Shown: positions 46,140 to 59,200, counted from the first letter of the stretch. The stretch is 64,000 bases of DNA from Callorhinus ursinus (GCF_003265705.1 NW_020313165.1:1261970-1325969); one strand, 5' to 3'. Translations and numbers: made by a program. Notes: generated by a model from the sequence alone, not told the origin.

Positions 46140-47035
46140 ATGACAAGACGAAAAAAATCACCTCACCAAAAGAACAAGAGGTAGTACCGTCAGCCAGGGA
46201 CCAACTCAATACGGACATTAGTACGATGTCAGACCTCAAGTTCAGAATCATGACTTTAAAGATACTAGCTGGGCTTGAAAAAAGCGTGGAAGTTATTAGA
46301 GAAACCCTTTCTGGAGAAATAAAAGAACTAAAATCTAACCAAATCGAAATCAAAAAGGGTATTAATGAGGTGCAACCAAAAATGGGGACACTAACTGCTA
46401 GGATAAATGAGGCAGAAGAGAGAATCAGTGATATAGAAGACCAAATGATGGAAAATAAAGAGGCTGAGAAAAAGAGAGAGAAACAACTGAAGGATCACGA
46501 GGGCAGAATTCGAGAGATAAGCGATACGATAAGAAGAAACAACATTAGAATAATTGGGATCCCAGAAGAAGAAGAAAGAGAGAGAGGAGCAGAAGGTATA
46601 TTGGAGCAAATAATAGCTGAGAACTTCCCTAATGTGAGGAAGGAAACAGGCATCAAAATCCAGGAGGCACAGAGAGTCCCTCTCAAAATCAAAAATAATA
46701 GGTCAACACCCTGACATCTAATAGTAAAATTTACGAGTCTCAGAGACAAAGAGAAAATCCTGAAAGCAGCTCAGGAGAAGAGATATGTAACCTACAATGG
46801 TAGAAATATTAGAATGGCAACAGACCTATCCACAGAGACCTGGCAGGCCGGAAAGGCCTGGCAAGATATCTTCAGAGCACTAAATGAGAAAAATATGCAG
46901 CCAAGAATACTATATCCAGCTAGGCAGTCATTGAAAATAGAAGGAGAGGTAAAAAGCTTCCAGAAAAAACAAAAACTAAAGGAATGTGCAAACACGAAAC
47001 CAGCCCTCCAAGAAATTTTGAAAGAGGTCCTCTAA
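46140..47035 (+). pseudogene. L1 ORF1 (RNA-binding protein), broken
   Basis: L1 ORF1p is a trimeric RNA-binding chaperone needed for retrotransposition in cis. The ATG at 46140 opens a basic start (MTRRKKSPHQKNKR), but a one-base deletion at about 46180 leads to a TAG. The main frame then runs from before 46226 to a premature TGA at 46712-46714 (162 codons from the ATG at 46226) and continues in the same frame to 47035. The visible parts are a charged coiled coil (first 100 residues or so of the 46226 frame), the NNIRIIGIPE motif that opens the RRM, and a C-terminal domain (YPARQSLKIEGEVKSF...LQEILKEVL). Confidence 0.93.
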
Positions 47036-47116
47036 GCAAAGAGAGAGCCTAAAAGCAGCATAGATCAGAAAGGAACACAGACAATATACAGTAAGAGTCA
47101 CCTTACAGGCAATACA

Positions 47117-50100
47117 ATGGCACTAAATCCATACCTTTCAATAGTTACCCTGAATGTAAATGGGCTAAATACCCCAATCAAAAGACACAGGCTTTCAGAT
47201 TGGATTCAAAAACAAGACCCATCACTATGCTGTCTGCAAGAGACTCATTTTAGACCCACAAACACCACCACATTGAAAGTGAGGGGGTGGAAAACCATTT
47301 AACATGCTAATGGACACCAAAAGAAAGCTGGCGTGGCAATCCTTACAAATTAGATTTTAAAACAAAGACTGTAATAAGAGATGAGGAAGGACATTATATC
47401 CTACTTAAAGAGTCTATCCAACAAGAAGATCTAACAGTTGTAAATATCTATGCCCCGAACATGGGAGCAGCCAATTATATAAGACAATTGATAACAAAAG
47501 CAAAGAAACACATTGACAACAATACAATAATAGTGGGGAAATTTAACACCCCCCTCACTGAAATGGACATCATCTAAGCAAAAGATCAACAAGGAAATAA
47601 AGACTTTAAATGACACACTGGACCAAATGGACTTCACAGACATATTCAGAACATTCCATCCCAAAGCAACAGAATACACATTCTTCTCTAGTGCCCATGG
47701 AACATTCTCCAGAATGGATCACATCCTAGGTCACAAATCAGGTCTCAACCGGTACCAAAAGATTGGGATCATTCCCTGCAAGTTTTCAGACCACAATGCT
47801 TTGAAACTAGAACTCATCACAAGAGGAAAGTCGGCAAGAACTCAAATACATGGAGGCTAAGGAGCATCCTACTAAAGAATGAATAGGTGAACCAGGAAAT
47901 TAAAGAAGAATTAAAAAAATTCATGGAAACCAATGAAAATGAAAACACAACTGTTCAAAATCTTTGGGATACAGCAAAGGCAGTCCTGAGAGGAAAGTAT
48001 ATAGCAATACAAACCTTTCTCAAGAAACAAGAAAGGTCGAAAATACACAACCTAACCCTACACCTAAAGGAGCTGGAGAAAGAACAGCAAATAAAGCCTA
48101 AACCCAGCAGGAGAATAGAAATCATAAAGATCAGAGCAGAAATCACTGAACTAGAAACCAAAAGCACAGTAGAACAGATCAACGAAACTAGGAGCTGGTT
48201 CTTTGAAAGAATTCACAAGACTGATAAACCCCTGGCCAGACTGATCAAAAAGAAAAGAGAAATGACCCAAATCAACAAAATCATGAATGAAAGAGGAGAG
48301 ATCACAACCAACACCAAAGAAATACAAACAATTGTAAGAACATATTATGAGCAACTCTGTGCCAGCAAATTAGACAACCTGGAAGAAATGGGTGCATTCC
48401 TAGAGATGTATCAACTATGAAAACTGAAGCAGGAAGAAATAGAAAACATGAACAGACCTATAACCACTGAGGAAATTGAAGCAGTCATCAAAAATCTCCC
48501 AAGAAACAAAAGCCCAGGGCCAGATGGCTTCCCAGGGGAATTCTATCAGACATTTCAAGAAGACTTAATACCTATTCTCCTGAAACTGTTCCAAAAAATA
48601 GAAATGGAAGGAGAACTTCCAAACTCATTTTATGAGGCCACCATTACCTTGATCCCAAAACCAGACAAAGACCCCATCCAAAAGGAGAATTACAGACCAA
48701 TATCCTTGATGAGCATGGAGGCAAAAATTCTCACCAATATACTAGCCAATAGAATCCAACAGTACATTAAAAGGATTATTCACCATGACCAAGTGGGATT
48801 TATCCCTGGGCTGCAAGATGGTTCAACATCCGCAAATCAATCAATGTGATACAATATATTAACAAAAGAAAGAACAAGAATCATATCCTCTCAATAGATG
48901 CAGAAAAAGCATTGGACAAAGTACAGCATCCTTTCTTGATCAAAACTCTTCAGAGTACAGGGATAGAGGGTACATACCTCAATATCATAAAAGCCATCTA
49001 TGAAAAACCTACAGCAAATATCATTCTCAATGGGGAAAAGCTGAGAGCTGTTCCCCTAAGGTCAGGAACGCGGCAGGGATGTCCACTCTCACCACTGCTA
49101 TTCAATATAATATTAAGAGTCCTAGCCACAGCAATCCGACAACAAAAAGAAATCAAAGGCATCCAAATCGGAAAAGAGGAAGTCAAACTCTCACTCTTTG
49201 CAGATGATATGATACTGGATGTGGAAAACCCAAAGACTCCACCCCAAAACTGCTAGAACTTATACAGGAATTCAGTCAAGTAGCAGGATATAAAGTCAAT
49301 GCACAGAAATCAGTGGCATTCCTATACACCAACAACAAGACAGAAGAGAGACAAATCAAGGAGTTGATCCCATTTACAATTGCACCCAAAACCATAAGAT
49401 ACCTAGGAATAAATTTAACCAAAGAGGCAAAGGATCTGTACTCAGAAAACTATAAAATACTCATGAAAGAAATGGAAGAAGACACAAAGAAATGGAAAAC
49501 TGTTCCATGCTCATGGATTAGGAGAACCATCATTGTGAAGATGTCAGTGCTACCTAGAGCAATCTACACATTCAAAGCAATCCCCATCAAAATACCATCC
49601 ACTTTTTTCAAAGAAATGGAACAAATAATCCTAAAATTTGTATGGAACCAGAAGAGACCCCGAATAGCCAGAGGAATCTTGAAAAAAGAAAAGCAAAGCT
49701 GGCGGCATCACAATTCCGGACTTCCAGCTCTATTACAAAGCTGTCATCATCAAGACAGTATGGTAGTGGGACAAAAACAGACACATAGATCAATGGAACA
49801 GAATCGAGAGCCCAGAAATGGACCCTCAAGTCTATGGTCAACTCATCTTTGACAAAGCAGGAAACAATGTCCAATGGAATAAAGACAGTCTCTTCCACAA
49901 ATGGTGTTGGGAAAATTGGACAGCCACATGCAGAAGAATGAAATTGGACCATTTCCTTATACCACACACAAAAATAGACTCCAAATGGTTGAAAGACCTA
50001 AACGTGAGACAGGAGTCCATCCAAATCCTAAAGGAGAACACAGGTAGCAACCTTTTCGACCTTAGCCGCAGCAACTTCTTCCTAGAAACATCGCCAAAGG

Positions 50101-50918
50101 CACGGGAAGCCAGGGCAAAAATGAACTATTGGAATTTCATCAAGATAAAAAGCTTTTGCACAGCAAAAGCAACAGTCCACAAAACTAAAAGACAACCGAC
50201 AGAATGGGAGAAAATATTTGCAAATGACATATCAGATAAAGGGCTAGTATCCAAAAATCTATAAAGAACTTATCAAACTCAACACCCAAAGAACAAATAA
50301 TCCAATCAATAAATGGGCAGAGGTCACGAACAGACATTTCTCCAAAGAAGACATCCAAATGGCCAACAGGCACATGAAAAAGTGCTCAACATCGCTCGGC
50401 ATCAGGGAAATCCAAATCAAAACCTCAATGAGATACCACCTCACACCCGTCAGAATGGCTAGAAGTAACAAGTCAGGAAACGACAGATATTGGTGGGAAT
50501 GTGGAGAAAGGGGAACCCTCTTACACTCTTGGTGGGAATGTAAGCTGGTGAGCTACTCTGGAAAACAGTATGGAAGTTCCTCAAACAGTTGAAAATAGAG
50601 CTAGCATACGATCCAGCAATAGCACTACTGGGTATTTACCCCAAAGATACAAATGTAGGGATCCGAAGGGGTACGTGCACCCCGATGTTTATAGCAGCAA
50701 TGTCCACAATAGCCAAACTGTGGAAAGAGCCAAGATATCCATCGACAGATGAATGGATAAAGAAGAAGTGGTATATATACACAATGGAATATTATGCAGC
50801 CATCAAAAGGAATGGGATCTTGCCATTTGCAACGACATGGATGGAACTGGAGGGTGTTATGCTGAGTGAAATAAGTCATTCAGAGAAAGACATGTGTCAT
50901 ATGACCTTGCTGATATGA
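47117..50918 (+). pseudogene. L1 ORF2 (endonuclease and reverse transcriptase), broken
   Basis: ORF2p nicks target DNA and reverse-transcribes L1 RNA. The endonuclease start is clear (LSIVTLNVNGLNTPIKRHRL...LQETHF), as is SDHNALK (47786-47806). The RT is recognisable by [36 protein letters not shown] and the catalytic FADD (49197-49208). The C-terminal part ends near WMELEGVMLSEISHSEKD at a TGA at 50916-50918. Breaks include stops at 47300, 47575, 47884 and 48418 and frameshifts near 47350, 47570, 47845, 48825, 49230, 49690, 50255 and 50550. The usual GDFN endonuclease motif reads GKFN (47536-47547), which removes a catalytic aspartate. Confidence 0.95.
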
Positions 50919-51372
50919 GGAATTTTTAACCTCAGGAAACAAACTGAGTGTTGCTGGAGTGGTTGGGGGTGAGAGGAATGGGGTGCCTGGGTGATAGACA
51001 TTGGGGAGGGTATGTGCTATGGTGAGCGTTGTTAATTGTGCAAGACTGTTGAATCACAGATCTGTACCTCTGAAACAAATAATGCAATATATGTTAAGAA
51101 AAAAAAAGAAGAAGATAGCTGGAGAGGAAGAATGAAGGGGAGTAAGTCAGAGGGGGAGACGAACCATGAGAGACGATGGAGTCTGAAAAACAAACCGAAG
51201 TTTCTAGAGGGGAGGGGGTGGGTGTGGGGGGATGGGTTAGCCTGGTGATGGGCATTAAAGAGGGCACATTCTATGTGGAGCACTGGGTGTTATGCACAAA
51301 CAATGAATCATGGAACGCTACATCAAACTCTAATGATATATGGTGATTAACATAACAATAAAAATTTAAAAA
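50919..51372 (+). mobile_element. L1 3' UTR and A-rich end
   Basis: Two successive G-rich blocks ('gggggtgagaggaatggggtgcctgggtgatagacattgggg' style and 'ggggagggggtgggtgtggggggatggg') are each followed by a related tail-like stretch, so the 3' UTR seems internally repeated. It ends with 'ggtgattaacataacaataaaaattt' and an A run. G-rich polypurine tracts are usual in L1 3' UTRs. Confidence 0.85.
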
Positions 51373-52380
51373 AATACATTTAATCCACATTGTGTACTTC
51401 CCCTTTGGAACTTATATGTAATTAGAAATGAGTCAGAGAACAAATAAATTAGCCTCGGTGCTGTTCCTAGTCAGTAGATGTTAGTGTCCCAACACAGGAA
51501 ATGCCATGGGAGTCTGGACTGCTGGGTGAAGGAGGGTCTCTAAAGAAACAAATACCTTTCTTAATATTATCTTCCCCTAAGGAAGGAAAACAGGAAGGAA
51601 GAAGAGAGTAAGAAAAGAAGAGAGTGAGGGAGGGAAGAAAAGCGGGAGGGAGTAAAGGAAGGAAGTAAGAAAAAGGGAGGTAGGGAGGAGGGAAAGAGGG
51701 TGGGAGGGTGGGAGGGGAAAATATTACTTTGAGGGAGAAAGATGCTATATAAAGTGGAAGACACTTTCATTTCTTTACTTCTTCACCTCCAAGATTCTGT
51801 GATGAAAAGTGGGTTGCACAGTAATGTGGGAAATCAAAAGACAAAATTGAGAATACGCCCTAGGACAGAGTTCACTGTGGGCGCTAAAACATTTTGCAAA
51901 GTAAGCTTTTCACTAAGCCCTTAAAGAGCAGTTGTAAAGATACGCCAACTTTTCAACACCACAAGAGGTGAAGGAAATTCAATAGTCTGGAATGGAGTGA
52001 CCCAGAAATTTCCAGCTTTTATATATCTTTTACAAAGTTATTTATTTTATTACCCATATTTTTCAGTAATGTTGCATTTACTCTAAGCTAAAAGATTTGA
52101 ACAAAATATACCTATATCATGTATAAAATATTTTTCTAATTTGGGAAATCACAAATAAAGGCAATATTTTACGAAGTAAGCTGCTGTTAGATAAATTCTT
52201 GGAAAGGTGTTTTCTAAGACAGTTGAAATGACAGTTTAGAAAACTGTCTTTGGTTTGGAGTGATTATGTGCTTTTCAGTATGTCTTATTCCATTATGAAT
52301 GCTTGGAAAAAACAGACCAAATTTCATTCTAGCACCTTTTAGCAGTATTGTTGACAGTATTGCTAAACTGTATTGTACAT
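51373..52380. other. No gene; homopurine tract and unique DNA
   Basis: Contains the homopurine tract at 51577-51720, listed separately. The rest is AT-rich and unassigned. Confidence 0.35.
51577..51720. repeat. Homopurine (GGAA/GGGA) tract
   Basis: About 140 bp almost entirely of A and G on the plus strand, with only a handful of pyrimidines (isolated T, and C at about 51594 and 51643). Built of degenerate ggaagg, gagggagg and gggtggga units. Such tracts can form triplex (H-DNA) structures. Confidence 0.9.
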
Positions 52381-52384
52381 GGAA

Positions 52385-54050
52385 ATATTTAAGCAAATTT
52401 TTATTAAACACCAAAAGACATATCATACTGTGCACCAACTTTATTGTGGTACAAATATATGCAATGTAGTACACCCATTTTAAGTGTATCATCTGATGAG
52501 TTTGAGAAATGGATAGATCCCACAACCACTATCACAATCATGATGTAGAATATTTCCTTTATAGCCGAAAGCTTCTCATGCCTGTTTGGAGTCAATCACC
52601 CTACATACATCCTGGCCCCCAGGGGACTGTTGAATTTCTACCACTTTAAAAGTGATTTGACTTTCTAGAGTGTTCAGAAGGGTAAACATGCAGTACATAC
52701 TCATTTATGTCCCGCCTCTTATGTCCATCATAATGTTTTTAAGAATTGATGTTATTGTATTTTTTATTAGTAGTTTCCTTATATTTTTCAGAAATATCCC
52801 TTTGTATAAATATACTAGAACTTGTTTACTCACTCATCTATAATGGACATTTGGCTTGTTTTAGTTTTTATCTAATGCAAATTAAGTTGTTAGGAATATT
52901 CATGTACAAGACTTTTGTATAAAACAGTGCTTCATTTCTGTTGGCAGTTGCTTAGGAATGGAATGGCAGCATGGTATATTTAACTTTTTACTAATACAAC
53001 AAAGTATTTCGAAAAGAAGTTGTAGAAATTTGCTTTATGTATTTTGAACTTCTATTAACCCACTTAGGGTTCTTTTGTTTGATGAATTGACCCACTTTCA
53101 CTATAAAATATTCTTCTTTATTCTTTATTTTTGGTAATATTTTTTGTTTCTATAATTTTGTCTGTAAATTCAGTGATCTATTTTTCTGTAGTCTACTATT
53201 AATTTTACCCAGTAGAATTTGATTTCAGATATTTGGCTCTTTTTAAGTCCTTGTCTATCATCTTTGTGTCATTTCAGGTTTTGTTTCTGTTCACCTGATT
53301 TTTTCCAGGTGATGCTATATTTTTGTATTTCTTGGCACATCTTGAAATTTTTATTAGATGCTAGACTTCATGAATATCATACTGCTTGGTGTCTGGATTT
53401 TATTGTCTTCCTTTTAAAAGTGTTGGGGTTTGTTTTGACAGTTAAATTATTTGCAGATAAGTTTGATTTATTCAAGGTTCATTTAAAGCATTATTACTAG
53501 GGAAGGTCTGTGTTTGCCTTTATTCTAGAAATACCTTTACCACTATGGTGTGAGTAGTTTAGGGTATCACCTGAATGGTTCAGGTGTTAAAAGAGAATGC
53601 TCCTTTCTGGCTGGTTGAGGTAAATTGTCTCCCTGTTCTGTGTAAGCTTTGTAAATTTTTCAGATTATAATCTCCCAGTTGCTCTTTACCCAGTTTCAAG
53701 GAACTTCACACAAAGCATACATTCTTTATTATTTGGCACAAATTCATGGATACCTCTATTGAGATTTCTGGAGCCCCCACTTCTACTCCCTCCCCATGGT
53801 TCCCTTCTCTCCAGAATCTAGCCCAGCAACTTCCCACTGCTTTGAGATCTAATCTCTGTCTCCTCAAGAGAGTGAGCCCTCAAGAGAGCAAGCCTTTCTC
53901 AGGATAGCTGCTTGGATCCCATGCTTCATACTGGAGTCTGGCATGCGCCTCCAGGTGGAAAGCAAGAGCAAGAGGGCTTGTTTCTTCACTTGTTTCCCTT
54001 TCATGAAGGATCACAGTCATGAACTGTGTGTTGTCTAATCTCTGAAAATA
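52385..54050 (-). mobile_element. Old L1M fragments, minus orientation
   Basis: 'cacccattttaagtgtatcatctgatgagttt', 'tctataatggacatttggcttgtttt' and 'tggcagttgcttaggaatggaatggc' match the reverse complement of L1M ORF2/3' sequence. 53210-53480 ('ttattagatgctagacttcatgaat') fits an L1M 3' UTR. Strongly decayed; the 93-codon frame at 53219-53500 is chance. Confidence 0.65.
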
Positions 54051-54298
54051 TTTTTTTGTATTTTTTCCCCAGTTTTCTAATTGTTTACAATGGGATATTT
54101 GTTTCTTGTTATTCCATCATTTGAAATTAATAATAAGAAAATATGATGATTGATCACATTAATATGATTGTCATTGAGTGATGGTCATTAAGACTTTAAT
54201 TTTCCTATTTCAAATATGGCTGGGAATGGTCTTAAAGCAGTCAACTGATAGTAAAATTAGAACTCCTCCAGAAGACAGAAGTATATTTGATGTTTTTT
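54051..54298. other. No feature seen
   Basis: AT-rich unassigned sequence. Confidence 0.3.
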
Positions 54299-54309
54299 AG
54301 CAGAATTTT

Positions 54310-54497
54310 TAAAAAATATTTTATTTATTTGAGAGAGAGAGAATGAGAGATAGAGAGCACGAGAGGGAAGAGGGTCAGAGGGAGAAGCAGACTCCTTGCT
54401 GAGCAGGAAGCCCGATGCGGGACTCGATCTCGGGACTCCAGGATCATGACCTGAGCTGAAGGCAGTCGCTTAACCAACTGAGCCACCCAGGCACCCT
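54310..54497 (-). mobile_element. CAN-SINE
   Basis: Tail complement, GAGA tract, 'aggatcatgacctgagctg' and head complement 'gagccacccaggcaccc'. An 11-bp perfect target-site duplication agcagaatttt lies at 54299-54309 and 54501-54511. Confidence 0.96.
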
Positions 54498-54599
54498 TTC
54501 AGCAGAATTTTAATTTACATAATTTTTTGTTTGAGCATGGGGTTAATTGAGGGGATAGGGTAGTAATACCTTAATTTTTGGATATTAGGTACAATTAAG

Positions 54600-54815
54600 G
54601 TATCAAGAAAGAGTGACAGAGCAGCTTTTGGTATCAGATATAAATGATTTAGACTTCAGCTTAGTTGTTTATTAGCTATGAAACTTTACTCAGTTTCTCT
54701 GAGCCTTACTTTAATTCTGTATAATACAGATGCTGTAATACTTGCATTATATAGTTTTTGTAGGGTTTACTTGAGAACTTACATAAATAACTTCCAACAG
54801 TTCTTGGAAGTGTTG
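54600..54815 (+). mobile_element. MIR fragment
   Basis: 'ttagctatgaaactttactcagtttctctgagccttac' followed by 'tttgtagggtttacttgag' aligns with the MIR core and 3' half. Confidence 0.6.
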
Positions 54816-55554
54816 TAAAATGCTAGTTTCCTTCTATTGGGCTGATTCAAGAGATTTATTGAGATTTATTAAAGATTTATTAAACTTTGTAGAGAATATT
54901 TCTTTCAAAGCAGAGAAAACTGAAATTTAGGAAAGAGGAACATGTTTCTATATGGTGTTTCAGAGAATCGTAGACTATTAGAAGTAAAATAGTGCCTAGA
55001 AATAATCTCCAGAGATTCTATTCTTTTCTTTTTCCCCAATACATTTCTTTTAAAAAACTAAATCTTGTTTGGCACCTATGCAGGTTATTCTCCACTTGAC
55101 TTCTCCAAGACATTCTCCACATTTCTCTGCCCTGCTCTGTCCCCCAGAAGGCAGAATCCTATGGGATGCCGTCCTCAGGTTCCTTGCTCTCTGCTTTTGG
55201 TTGTATTTGGACAATAAGGGGCACCACCAAGAGCCTGGAAGGCAAGGTGGAGAAGGAGAGGCCAGTGCATGCATTTCTTTTCTAGGTCCTTCCTGCTTTG
55301 AGTCTGCATTTCTGCAGTGCTGGTGAGTACCTCCACTGCTTGCCAGGGAAGTTCCCCCTGCACAGTTCCAACTCATTTAGCTTCCATGATAGAGCTGTTT
55401 CTTCCTTTCGTCTCTTTAGGCCTAGAGGTGTTCCTTATCCCTGAGTGCTCAGATTCTTCAACCTTGCACATACCTCTTTTAAAAGTACTCTAATGAATTT
55501 CTCTTCACTTGTAACAATGTTGAGTAGAATTTTAGTATCTGTCAAATCCTGACT
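54816..55554. other. No gene seen
   Basis: 55050-55380 has overlapping open frames on both strands (up to 108 codons), but none shows a recognisable domain. The segment is slightly more GC-rich than its flanks and may be an unrecognised old repeat. Confidence 0.3.
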
Positions 55555-55555
55555 A

Positions 55556-55960
55556 CATTCATTTCCTGTGGCCATAGAAACAAATGACCACAAACTGGAT
55601 GGCTTAAATAACAGAAAAAAAAATTTTTTTTAGGGCACTTCTAGAGTCCAGAAATCTAAAATCGGGGTGTGGGTGGGACCCTGCTCTCTCCGAAGGCTCT
55701 AGGGAACAATCTTTCCTTGTGTCTTCACGCTTCTGGTGGTTCCAGGAGCTCCTGGGCTTGTTGCTACATTATTCTGATCTCCGCCCCCATCTTTGCATGA
55801 TGACTCTTCAGTCTTCTCTTCTATCTCTTATAAGAACCTGGGCCATTGGATTTCATATCAACCATCGTAATCCAGGATGATACCATCTCAGGATCCCTAA
55901 CTTCATTATATCTGCAAAGACACGTTTGTGAAATGAGGTCATATTTACAGCTTCTAATAT
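55556..55960 (-). mobile_element. MLT1-type MaLR LTR, minus orientation
   Basis: The reverse complement of an MLT1 LTR is clear: 'atttcctgtggccatagaaac', 'aaatgaccacaaactgg', 'ctctccgaaggctctaggg', 'cttataagaacctgggccattgg' and 'atatctgcaaagacacg'. Confidence 0.85.
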
Positions 55961-55973
55961 ATAAACATACCTT

Positions 55974-56198
55974 GGAGCGCCTGGGTGGCTCAGTAGGTTA
56001 AGCATCTGACTCTTGATTTCGGCTCAGGGTCGTGAGATCGAGCCCTGCATCAGGCCCCACCCTCAGTGGGGCGTCTGCTTGAAAGATTCTCTCTCTCTCT
56101 CTCTCCCTCTGTCTTTCCCTCTGCCCTGCCCTCCGTGCTTTCTCGCTCTCTCTCCCTCTCTCTCTCTCAAGTAAATAAATAAATCTTTAAAAAAATAC
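55974..56198 (+). mobile_element. CAN-SINE with expanded CT region
   Basis: Head 'gagcgcctgggtggctcagtagg', the body variant 'gggtcgtgagatcgagccc', a long CT stretch and tail 'aagtaaataaataaatcttt'. Target-site duplication ataaacatacctt / ataaacatatctt at 55961-55973 and 56199-56211. Confidence 0.95.
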
Positions 56199-56211
56199 AT
56201 AAACATATCTT

Positions 56212-59200
56212 TTTGGGAGCCACTAAGATTCATACAAGCTCCTAACACTTAAAACAGTAAGTAGCTAAACCCTTCTAATTGAAAAGAAGGCAGCTGAATC
56301 ATACCCCTCCCCTCACCTACGTTCTATATAAGGAAATAGAAGCCCAGCCATCAGAAGTGATTTACCGAAGTTAGTAGGACTGTTAGAGGCTTTCTTCATT
56401 CCCAGTATTTGGGTAGCTGAGAGACTAATCATATGGTCAGTATCATTACTATGCTAGTAAGAAAATTAGGCAATTGCGGCAATTCTTGGCTTTCAGCTGT
56501 TTTCTGTTTAGCAGGGGAAACATTATGATTACTGCCTTTTAACCTAATGACTTTTTAAGCTATGGCTAAGGTAAATAAATATGGAAGATTTTCTTGAGCT
56601 GCATTACCATCCAATAAAGACAGTAAAGTACATTACTTTCCCTCTCCCAGTTATGTAAGTTAAAGTAAATTGAAGTGAGGAACATCAAAGCAACTTCTAA
56701 ATGTGTTTTGTCAATAGACACCAGGGCTTCTGAAGTTACATGAAAGGAATACCCTCTCCTTGTTGGATGGAATGATTCCTAACATATGATAACTGCTGTT
56801 TCCAGTGGGATTTCCAAAACTTAAAATCAGAGAAAGCAGCAGTTTTTTAGACTGTCCAGCTGGCTCCAGTATGAAAAAGAATTGTTTCCTCATCCGGTGT
56901 AATGTGTCTGGACTAGGGAGGTAGGGAATTCTTATTAGCCTCTCCTTAGTTTGGCTCTCAGCAGTGTCACTTCTGGTTTATCCATCCCAAAATATTTGAG
57001 TCAACGTTCTGGATCATGGTCTAGTAATCCAGGCAAAAACAAATATGCTTGTTTAGCCCAAGGAATTGTCAAAGAGCTTGGACTGCACTCTTAGGACTTC
57101 TCATTCTCTTCATGATGTTTCAAAGTCTGCCAGGCTGGGGTCTATTGATCTTCAGTGCCCTGGTTTTGATTTTTTTGATGTGCTCTGGCTCAACAGCACG
57201 TTCTAACAAGCAGTGCAGATGGAAACTCCTTAGTTAAAATATTCAGGAGAAAAGAGAGAATTAAGCCTACAAGAGCATTTTCCAAGCAGACTAGGAAGGC
57301 CAAAAATAAAATTTTGTTGTGCTTTTGCTCCTGGTAATTTTATTTGGAGTTTATGGGGAAAAACGCTGACACTTATTGAATGTGCAGGCCATTGTTTTTG
57401 CCAGCACTTCACCTTACTTCATTAATTTCACAAAGGATTATTGAGAATCTTTTATAGCAAACCATCTTTTAGGTTCTGGGGTTACTGTGGTAATCTAAAG
57501 AGACATAGCCTTTGCTCTCATGGAAATTACTTTCTAGAAGTGATAAAAAGAAAATAAGAAAGTATGCAATAGAGAAGAAAATAAACAGGTAATGTCATAA
57601 AAACAATACACATTAGCAGGTTATTTTTGTTGGGGTGGTAGGAGTCAGGAATATACTAACTAATTCTTAAAAAGGAGATTTGAGGTTTTTTGGGGGCAGA
57701 CTGAGCAAATAGGTCAGGTTTCCAGTACATGATGCTACTTATGTTTCACCTCTTATGACTGGATGACCAAAATTCTAATCTTCCCTCAACCACAGAAGAA
57801 AGGACCCAATTTCTCTGGTATCTGATAGGCTGTTGGAACAAAAGACTCCATAAGTATACATTACATTCCATGAATGGTGAGAATGGGATCCTTTTTTCTA
57901 TCTTTTATTCTTTTCTCCTTTACTAGGTCTTAGGGATCTCAGACATGGAATTAAATCTTGGCTTGTTTCACTCATAGGTTGTGATATTTTGTCCTCTGAG
58001 CAAATTAGTCTTTAAAGTTGCTACATGCTTACTTACCTCTTTTTCTAGGCAGATTTTTTTTTCTCATTGCAACTTAAATATAGAAAGTTATTCCATAATA
58101 GGCCTAATATGCCCATGCATCTTGAAAAGGATCAACCTGAAACAATTACAACAATTGAACTAATGCAATCAGCCTGGTCCTGGAAATGTGCATCTCCATG
58201 TTGATGAATGTTCTCTATTTAATTAAAATATATTGATCATGGCACATTTGTCTTTATCAGAATGACCGTGGATGGTCTTTTGAGGAATTGTTGTTTATCG
58301 GTTTGAGAAACTAATGGGCAGCTTTAAAAGAATATGTAGGTTTTCAAATTTATATTCTGCCTTCTAAGTAGTTACATATTGCTCTTAGTTAAAATATGCT
58401 GTCTTGCCCGCTTAAAGCTTCCCTTAGAAGATATGTAGGTGGTAATAAACACTAATTAGTTCATGTGACCATTCAGCAAACTACTTTGGAAGAATCCAAT
58501 GATTTGCCATACAAATATCAGCTCTTTAATGGAATGTCTGATGTGAAGTGATTACAGATTTATAAAGGATGTAGACTTAAACCAAAGTTATTAAGTCTCT
58601 TGTGATCAATTCACCTGATGTCACAGGGGAAACAATTTAAGGAGAAGCTGTCCGAAATTAATACGTTAGCAGGGGTCACATCTACCGGAATTTGCAATTG
58701 TGCTTGAGAGTATAGTTCATTCTTTAAGTGGAAACTGGCTAATAAGAAGGAAATTATAATTCACTTTTAGAAATAATTCTGAAAAATATGTGCATGCCTA
58801 ATGTATTTTCTGAACAAATTAGCATCTAGCTTGAATGTTCAAATATCAAATGAAATGTCTTCCAAGTACAATATCTAAGCTATACAGAGTAAATATTTTA
58901 GGGTATATTAAACGTGCATGGTGAGCTGTAAAAGACTTAAACCCTTAAATCATGACCAGTTCTTGGTGTCTACCCCAAAGCGCTATCTGAGGAATTTCCC
59001 AAAGTTTTTAAGATGTCCCCTCTTAAATAATTACACATTATACTGTGATAGAGACCATCATGCACCAAAAAGGCAAACTGGAATGCTGTCAGAACAGATA
59101 AGAAGGGGATCTGACTTAGCTGGAGGGGTCAAGGAAGATGTCTCTAAAGAAGTAACATGGTTTGAGAGATAAAGCATCTCAACCCTGGCCAAGCAAATCT

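Larger units (their letters stand above)
44706..51372 (+). mobile_element. Near full-length L1 retrotransposon, inactive
   Basis: It has a 5' UTR (44706-46139), ORF1 (46140-47035), an 81-bp spacer, ORF2 (47117-50918), a 3' UTR and an A-rich end (about 51354-51372). Both frames contain several stops and frameshifts, so it cannot mobilise itself. The 5' UTR lacks a 364-bp segment present in the copies at the left of the window, with exact GT-AG ends. I could not find a convincing target-site duplication. Confidence 0.97.

Noticed and set aside
44706..51372. A currently active L1
   Set aside because: Both ORFs carry premature stops and frameshifts and the endonuclease motif is changed.
55050..55376. 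108-codon minus-strand frame as a coding exon
   Set aside because: Competing plus-strand frames of similar length and no splice-site or domain support.
57049..57237. Small hydrophobic membrane protein
   Set aside because: Single short frame in AT/T-rich DNA without start context, homologous family or neighbouring exon signals.
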